DNA from: a bacterium
GTDB taxonomy: Bacteria; Desulfobacterota; GWC2-55-46; DRQE01
Assembly (NCBI GenBank): GCA_027017505.1
Contig: JALUQR010000082.1
Span: 3,992 to 13,423, forward strand
DNA length: 9,432 nt
Direction: 5' to 3'
The position numbers were made by a program, and so were the translations under genes. The notes below the pieces were generated by a model, which saw only the letters and a list, made by a program, of their open reading frames with translations, was not told where the DNA came from and did no database searches. This document shows positions 5,034 to 9,432 of this stretch, piece by piece; position 1 is the first letter of the stretch, and each line of letters starts with the position of its first letter.

Positions 5034-6294
5034 AACGGTTGTTCTCCTTGCACTCGTTTTGTCTATTCCTTCACGGGTGTGGGCAGGTGAGCCCGAGGGG
5101 CTTAGAGGGCTTATAGAGTATGCAATAAGGAACAACCAGCTCATACAGGCAAGGAGGGCAGAGCTTGAGGCTGTAAGGAGCAAAAAGCCCTCGGAAGAGG
5201 CCTACGATGACCCCGTGCTCACCTACATCCATCCTGTGGAACCAGTTGAGACAAGAAGGGGCCCACAGCAGAGAACCCTGCAGATAACCCAGAGATTGCC
5301 GTTTCCAGGAAAACTCACACTCAAGGGGGAAATCGTAAGCCAGGAGATAGAGGTGGCAAAACTGCTCTACCAGATGGCCATAAGGGATGTCACCACAGAG
5401 GTGAAAAAACTCTACTACGAGCTCTACTACCTCGACAGGGCAATAGAGCTTGAAGAGGAAAACAGAAAGATACTCGCATATTTTAAAGAGCTTGCCATGA
5501 AAAACTACAGCGTGGATGAAAAGGCCCTCACCCCGCTTATAAGGGCAGAGGCAAAGTACGAAAGGGCATGGAACAAACTAATAACCCTTAAGGAGAGAAG
5601 ACACACCGTAGGTGCAAGGCTCAATGCCATACTCAACAGACCTCCTGCCCACAGGATAGATAAAACAGAGGAGCTTGCCCCTGTGCCCGTACCCCTTACA
5701 GTTGAGACCCTCTATGAGATGGCAAAAAACGCAGAGGAGATACGCATAAGAGAATTCAGGATAAAAAAGGCAGAGCTTGAGGAAAAACTCACCGAGCTTG
5801 TCTACTATCCTGACTTCACAGTGGGGCTCAGATACACAGAGATTGGCGAAAGTGACATGCCCGTTGAGGACAGCGGAAAGGACGCACTCTACCTTATGGT
5901 GGGCGTTAACATACCCCTGTGGGCAGAAAAAAACAGAAGCAGGGTGGAGGAAAAGATAAAACTGAGGATTTCTGCAGAACGCTCAAAGGAACTCGTACTC
6001 AAGGAAATACTCAACAGGGTGAGGGATACCTACCACTCAATGCTCGAAAAATACGAGCTCATAAAGAGCTACCGTGATGAGCTCATACCAATGGCAAGGG
6101 AGTCCATGAACATAGCAGAGGCATGGTACAAAAACGGCATAGGTGGGCTCGGAGAACTGCTGGAGACAGAAAGCATGTGGATAAACTTCAGAAGGGCCTA
6201 CTACAGAACCATCGCAGACTATCTGAAGCTCGGTGCAGAGCTTGAAAGACTTACAGGCCTGTACAAAAAAGAGCTGGAGGCATTCCTGAAATGA
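5011..6294 (+). CDS. TolC/CusC-family outer-membrane efflux channel
   Basis: Outer-membrane factor that would complete the tripartite pump with the CusB- and CusA-type proteins encoded next. From the ATG at 5011 it has 427 residues, typical for the family. A signal peptide (about 1-25, ending SRVWA) is followed by two OEP repeats rich in amphipathic helices (about 30-210 and 225-425). These include ITQRLPFPGK, found at the corresponding place in CzcC-type proteins, and VGVNIPLW in the second repeat. There is no lipobox Cys after the signal, unlike E. coli CusC. The start is uncertain: TTG 5005, ATG 5011 and ATG 5023 are all in frame. GGAAGGGG at 4990-4997 is spaced best for the TTG (7 nt) and is 13 nt from ATG 5011. 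All three choices put the operator on or at the first codons. The gene overlaps cusB by ATGA. Confidence 0.88.
   Translation: MYSTMGRITVVLLALVLSIPSRVWAGEPEGLRGLIEYAIRNNQLIQARRAELEAVRSKKPSEEAYDDPVLTYIHPVEPVETRRGPQQRTLQITQRLPFPGKLTLKGEIVSQEIEVAKLLYQMAIRDVTTEVKKLYYELYYLDRAIELEEENRKILAYFKELAMKNYSVDEKALTPLIRAEAKYERAWNKLITLKERRHTVGARLNAILNRPPAHRIDKTEELAPVPVPLTVETLYEMAKNAEEIRIREFRIKKAELEEKLTELVYYPDFTVGLRYTEIGESDMPVEDSGKDALYLMVGVNIPLWAEKNRSRVEEKIKLRISAERSKELVLKEILNRVRDTYHSMLEKYELIKSYRDELIPMARESMNIAEAWYKNGIGGLGELLETESMWINFRRAYYRTIADYLKLGAELERLTGLYKKELEAFLK
5015..5033 (+). promoter_or_regulatory. Palindromic operator O2 at the start of the efflux operon
   Basis: ATTCTAC - AATGG - GTAGAAT: the same arms and the same 5-nt spacing as the site at 3632-3650, with the centre differing. 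Flanking T5014 and A5034 extend the arms to 8 bp. The site overlaps the first codons of the outer-membrane channel gene. I found no third copy by eye in the window. The identical arms strongly suggest that one regulator, the BlaI-like protein, binds both sites. Confidence 0.8.
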
Positions 6295-7565
6295 AAGGAA
6301 GGATAAATACCCTGTGTCTCATAATGGTCTGTCTTGCCGTAATAGCAGGAGCAACAGCCACATACATGTATCTCTACAGTAAGGATGCCACCATGGATAT
6401 GGCAGACCACACAGACCATGCAGGCCACGGGCAGGAGAAGAAAAAAAAGATTCTCTACTGGCGTGCACCCATGGACCCGACATACATTTCGGATAAACCA
6501 GGAAAGTCACCCATGGGAATGGACCTTATACCAGTCTACGAGGGAGAGGAGGAAGAGGCAGGTATAGTCAGAATAGACCCCCGTGTGGTACAGAACATAG
6601 GGGTTAGAACCCAGAAGGTAAAGAAGATGCCCCTTAAAAAGAACATAAGAACCGTTGGCAGGGTTGACTACGATGAGAAAAAACTCTACCACATACACAC
6701 AAAAATAGAGGGATGGATAGAAAAACTCTATGTGGACTACACAGGCCAGCTGGTAAAAAAAGACGAAATCCTTCTTGAGATATACAGCCCCCAGCTTGTT
6801 GCAGCCCAGGAGGAGTACCTTCTTGCGAAAAAATACAGCAGGGAGGTAAAACTTGAGGGCATAAGGGGGCTTGACCTGCTTGAGCTCAGCCGTAGAAGGC
6901 TTGAGCTCTGGGATGTACCACCCCACCAGATAGAAGAGCTCGACAGAACAGGCACCATCATGCGAACCCTCCACATACACTCACCTGTGAAGGGCATAGT
7001 GGTGGAAAAACCCGTAAGAGAGGGTATGTTCGTAAAACCTGGCACAAAGCTTTACACAATAGCGGATTTGTCCACCATATGGGTGTATGTGGACATATAC
7101 GAGTATGAACTGCCATGGATAAAGACAGGCGATGTGGCAGAACTTACACTTACAAGCCAGCCAGGAAAGACATACCGCGGAAGGGTAAGCTTCATATACC
7201 CCTTCATGGACCCGAAAACACGCACCAACAAGGTAAGGCTTGAGTTCCCAAACCCTGGCTTTGAACTCAAGCCCGATATGTACGCAGATGTAACCATAAA
7301 GGCCTCCATAAAAAAGGAAAGCATAGTGGTGCCAAAGGAGGCGGTCATAAGGTCAGGCGAGAGAAACATAGTTATACTCTCCCTCGGTGAGGGCAGATTC
7401 ATGGCAAGGGAGATAACCCTGGGTGTGGAGGGTGGCGAGTGGTACGAGGTAAAAGAGGGACTCAAAGAGGGCGATACGGTGGTGGTGAGTGCCCAGTTCC
7501 TCATAGACTCGGAGAGCAGACTCAAAGAGGCCATCGGAAAGATGAGCGGTATGCACCATCACTGA
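6291..7565 (+). CDS. cusB: CusB-type periplasmic adaptor of a Cu/Ag RND pump
   Basis: Membrane-fusion protein linking the inner-membrane pump to the outer channel; 424 residues. An N-terminal membrane segment (about 6-28) is followed by a His/Met patch (MDMADHTDHAGHG, 35-47) and a heavy-metal-binding domain at 56-84 (YWRAPMDP...DKPGKSPMGMDLIPVY) with Met61, Met75 and Met77. Then come a lipoyl/hairpin region (about 128-265), with GWIEKLYVDYTGQLVKK and the second half HSPVKGIVVEKPVREGMFV, and beta-barrel and membrane-proximal domains. The C-terminus MSGMHHH is another likely metal-binding end. The combination matches CusB and SilB more than the Zn/Co/Cd adaptor CzcB. GGAGG at 6276-6280 serves as its ribosome binding site inside the preceding gene. 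In E. coli, CusB passes Cu(I) to CusA; the same role is inferred here. Confidence 0.93.
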   Translation: MKGRINTLCLIMVCLAVIAGATATYMYLYSKDATMDMADHTDHAGHGQEKKKKILYWRAPMDPTYISDKPGKSPMGMDLIPVYEGEEEEAGIVRIDPRVVQNIGVRTQKVKKMPLKKNIRTVGRVDYDEKKLYHIHTKIEGWIEKLYVDYTGQLVKKDEILLEIYSPQLVAAQEEYLLAKKYSREVKLEGIRGLDLLELSRRRLELWDVPPHQIEELDRTGTIMRTLHIHSPVKGIVVEKPVREGMFVKPGTKLYTIADLSTIWVYVDIYEYELPWIKTGDVAELTLTSQPGKTYRGRVSFIYPFMDPKTRTNKVRLEFPNPGFELKPDMYADVTIKASIKKESIVVPKEAVIRSGERNIVILSLGEGRFMAREITLGVEGGEWYEVKEGLKEGDTVVVSAQFLIDSESRLKEAIGKMSGMHHH

Positions 7566-7587
7566 AGAAAACCATAACAGGATAAAT

Positions 7588-9432
7588 ATGCTCAAAAGGA
7601 TAATAGAGTTTTCCATAAACAACAGGTTTCTCATCATAGTTGGCACCATTCTTATAGTTGGCTGGGGTGTATTCAGCATAAGGAACATACCCCTTGACGC
7701 CATACCTGACCTGAGCGATGTGCAGGTCATAATATACACCGAGTATCCAGGACAGGCACCCCAGGTGGTGGAAGACCAGATAACATATCCCATTGCCACT
7801 GTGATGCTCAGTGTGTCAGGGGCAAAGGTGGTAAGGGGATACTCGTTTTTCGGGTTTTCCTTCGTCTATGTGATATTCGAGGATGGCACAGATATGTACT
7901 GGGCACGAAGCAGGGTGCTCGAGTACCTGAATTATGTCTCTGGAAAGCTTCCACCAGGGGTAACACCCACCCTGGGGCCTGATGCAACAGGGGTGGGATG
8001 GGTCTATGAGTATGCACTGGTGGACAGAACAGGCAGATACGACCTCTCTGAGCTCAGAAGCCTTCAGGACTGGTTTCTGAGATACGAGCTTCAAACAGTG
8101 CCAGGGGTTGCAGAGGTTGCAACCATAGGTGGATTCGTAAAACAGTACCAGGTTGAGGTTGACCCCAACAGGCTCCTTACCTACAACATCCCCCTGCAGA
8201 AGGTAAAACAGGCAATCCAGCGCTCGAATAACGATGTTGGTGGCAGGGTGGTGGAGATGGCAGAAACAGAGTTCATGGTAAGGGGGCTTGGATACATAAA
8301 GGGCATAGAAGACCTTGAAAATATAGTTGTTGATGTGGACCAGAAGGGAACACCCATACTGTTAAAGGATATTGCCTACATACACACAGGGCCCGAGCTC
8401 CGAAGAGGACTTGCAGAGCTTGACGGCGAGGGAGAGGTGGTGGGCGGTATAGTGGTCATGCGTTACGGAGAGAATGCCCTTAAGGTAATAGATGCGGTAA
8501 AAAAGAGGCTTGAAGAACTCAAAAAGGGGCTTCCAGAAGGGGTGGAGATAGTTACGGTCTACGACCGCAGTAAACTCATCCACAGGGCTGTGGAAACCCT
8601 CAAGGAAAAGCTCATAGAGGAGATAATAGTTGTAACCCTCATATGCATGCTCTTTCTACTGCACCTAAGAAGTGCCCTTGTCATAATAATAGCCCTTCTT
8701 TCGGGTGTGCTGGTCTCGTTTATAGTCATGTACTATCAGGGCATAAACGCAAACATAATGAGCCTCGGTGGTATAGCCATAGCCATAGGTGCCATGATAG
8801 ATGCTGCCATAGTGATGGTGGAGAATGCCCACAAAAGGCTTGAGGAGGCAGAAAAAAAGGGCGAGGATGTTGACCGCTGGCAGGTCATAATGGGTTCTGC
8901 AAAGGAGATAGGCCCGTCACTTTTCTTTGCACTGCTTATCATAACATTCTCCTTTCTGCCTGTCTTCAGCCTTCAGGCCCAGGAGGGCAGGCTTTTCAGC
9001 CCCCTTGCCTTCACAAAGACATATGCCATGGCAGGTGCTGCCATACTGGCCATAACACTTGTGCCCGTGCTCATGGGATATCTTATAAAGGGAAGAATAT
9101 TCCCGGAAGAGAAAAACCCCATAGGCAGGGCCCTCATAGCTGTGTACAGGCCTGTTGTGTACTTTGCCCTGAGGTACAAGAAGACCACCATAGTGGTCTC
9201 ACTTTTGATACTTGCGGTAACGGTTGTGCCCTTCAAGAGGCTTGGCTCTGAGTTCATGCCACCCCTTAACGAGGGCGACATACTCTACATGCCCACCACC
9301 CTTCCAGGTATATCCATAACAAAGGCAAGGGAGCTTCTACAGCAGACAGACAAGATTCTAAAGACCTTCCCGGAGGTTGAGCATGTCTTTGGAAAGATAG
9401 GCAGGGCAGATACCCCCACAGACCCTGCCCCG
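7588..9432 (+). CDS. cusA: CusA-type Cu(I)/Ag(I) RND efflux pump, N-terminal 615 residues (3' end outside the window)
   Basis: Proton-driven inner-membrane transporter of the heavy-metal RND (HME) group; full-length members have about 1040 residues, so about 59% is seen. AGGA at 7579-7582 precedes the ATG by 5 nt. TM1 is followed by IPLDAIPDLSDVQVIIYTEYPGQAP, typical of CusA. The TM4 stretch GAMIDAAIVMVENAHKRLE carries Asp405, the proton-relay residue at the same number as in E. coli CusA. Compared with my recollection of E. coli CusA, the methionine relay residues M391, M403, M410, M486 and M501 are matched by Met391, 403, 410, 481 and 496, and the central-site M573 by Met568 (LYMPTTLPG). 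This supports Cu/Ag over Zn/Co/Cd. M271 is replaced by Leu271. The central-site partners M623 and M672 lie beyond the window. Confidence 0.95.
   Translation, partial: MLKRIIEFSINNRFLIIVGTILIVGWGVFSIRNIPLDAIPDLSDVQVIIYTEYPGQAPQVVEDQITYPIATVMLSVSGAKVVRGYSFFGFSFVYVIFEDGTDMYWARSRVLEYLNYVSGKLPPGVTPTLGPDATGVGWVYEYALVDRTGRYDLSELRSLQDWFLRYELQTVPGVAEVATIGGFVKQYQVEVDPNRLLTYNIPLQKVKQAIQRSNNDVGGRVVEMAETEFMVRGLGYIKGIEDLENIVVDVDQKGTPILLKDIAYIHTGPELRRGLAELDGEGEVVGGIVVMRYGENALKVIDAVKKRLEELKKGLPEGVEIVTVYDRSKLIHRAVETLKEKLIEEIIVVTLICMLFLLHLRSALVIIIALLSGVLVSFIVMYYQGINANIMSLGGIAIAIGAMIDAAIVMVENAHKRLEEAEKKGEDVDRWQVIMGSAKEIGPSLFFALLIITFSFLPVFSLQAQEGRLFSPLAFTKTYAMAGAAILAITLVPVLMGYLIKGRIFPEEKNPIGRALIAVYRPVVYFALRYKKTTIVVSLLILAVTVVPFKRLGSEFMPPLNEGDILYMPTTLPGISITKARELLQQTDKILKTFPEVEHVFGKIGRADTPTDPAP

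Noticed and set aside
6507..6980. Minus-strand open frame opposite cusB
   Set aside because: Shadow of cusB; no domain and no upstream signals.

Overview
The window reads as a bacterial chromosome segment with all genes on the + strand and almost no spacer. The host is probably Gram-negative, because a complete TolC/CusB/CusA-type tripartite efflux set is present. By impression, codon use is rich in ATA (Ile) and AGG/AGA (Arg) at moderate GC. That suits a thermophilic or chemolithotrophic lineage such as Aquificota or Nitrospirota relatives, but the taxon is inference and not firm.

Region 1 (1-3534) is an aa3-type respiratory oxidase operon: the 3' part of coxC (subunit III), then coxB (subunit II, CuA), coxA (subunit I) and a Sco-type copper chaperone. 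The genes are joined by overlaps (ATGA between coxB and coxA; 29 nt between coxA and sco). Subunit I carries the A2-type YSHPxVY motif. It lacks the K-channel lysine, and subunit II lacks the matching K-channel entry glutamate. Region 1 ends at a 13-bp-stem hairpin followed by a T-run (3545-3622).

Region 2 (3627-4979) is a BlaI/MecI/CopY-family repressor and an M56 (BlaR1/MecR1-type) membrane metalloprotease. The protease has no penicillin-binding sensor domain. It ends in a short tail, predicted periplasmic, dense in Cys, His and Met. The repressor keeps the Asn-Phe bond that BlaR1 action cleaves in BlaI and MecI. A near-consensus promoter before it has a 7+5+7 palindrome between -35 and -10.

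Region 3 (5011-9432, continuing beyond the window) encodes an outer-membrane channel, a CusB-type adaptor and a CusA-type Cu(I)/Ag(I) RND pump (5' 615 codons). The same palindrome, with identical arms and spacer length, overlaps the start of the outer-membrane gene.

Putting regions 2 and 3 together, I infer a metal-sensing system built on the beta-lactam-response plan. Periplasmic Cu or Ag would bind the protease tail, the protease would cleave the repressor, and the efflux operon and its own regulator would be derepressed. Its place next to a copper-requiring oxidase and a copper chaperone fits copper homeostasis. There is no stretch over 300 bases without a gene; the longest spacer is 3535-3661. 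I saw no RNA genes, insertion sequences or CRISPR arrays.
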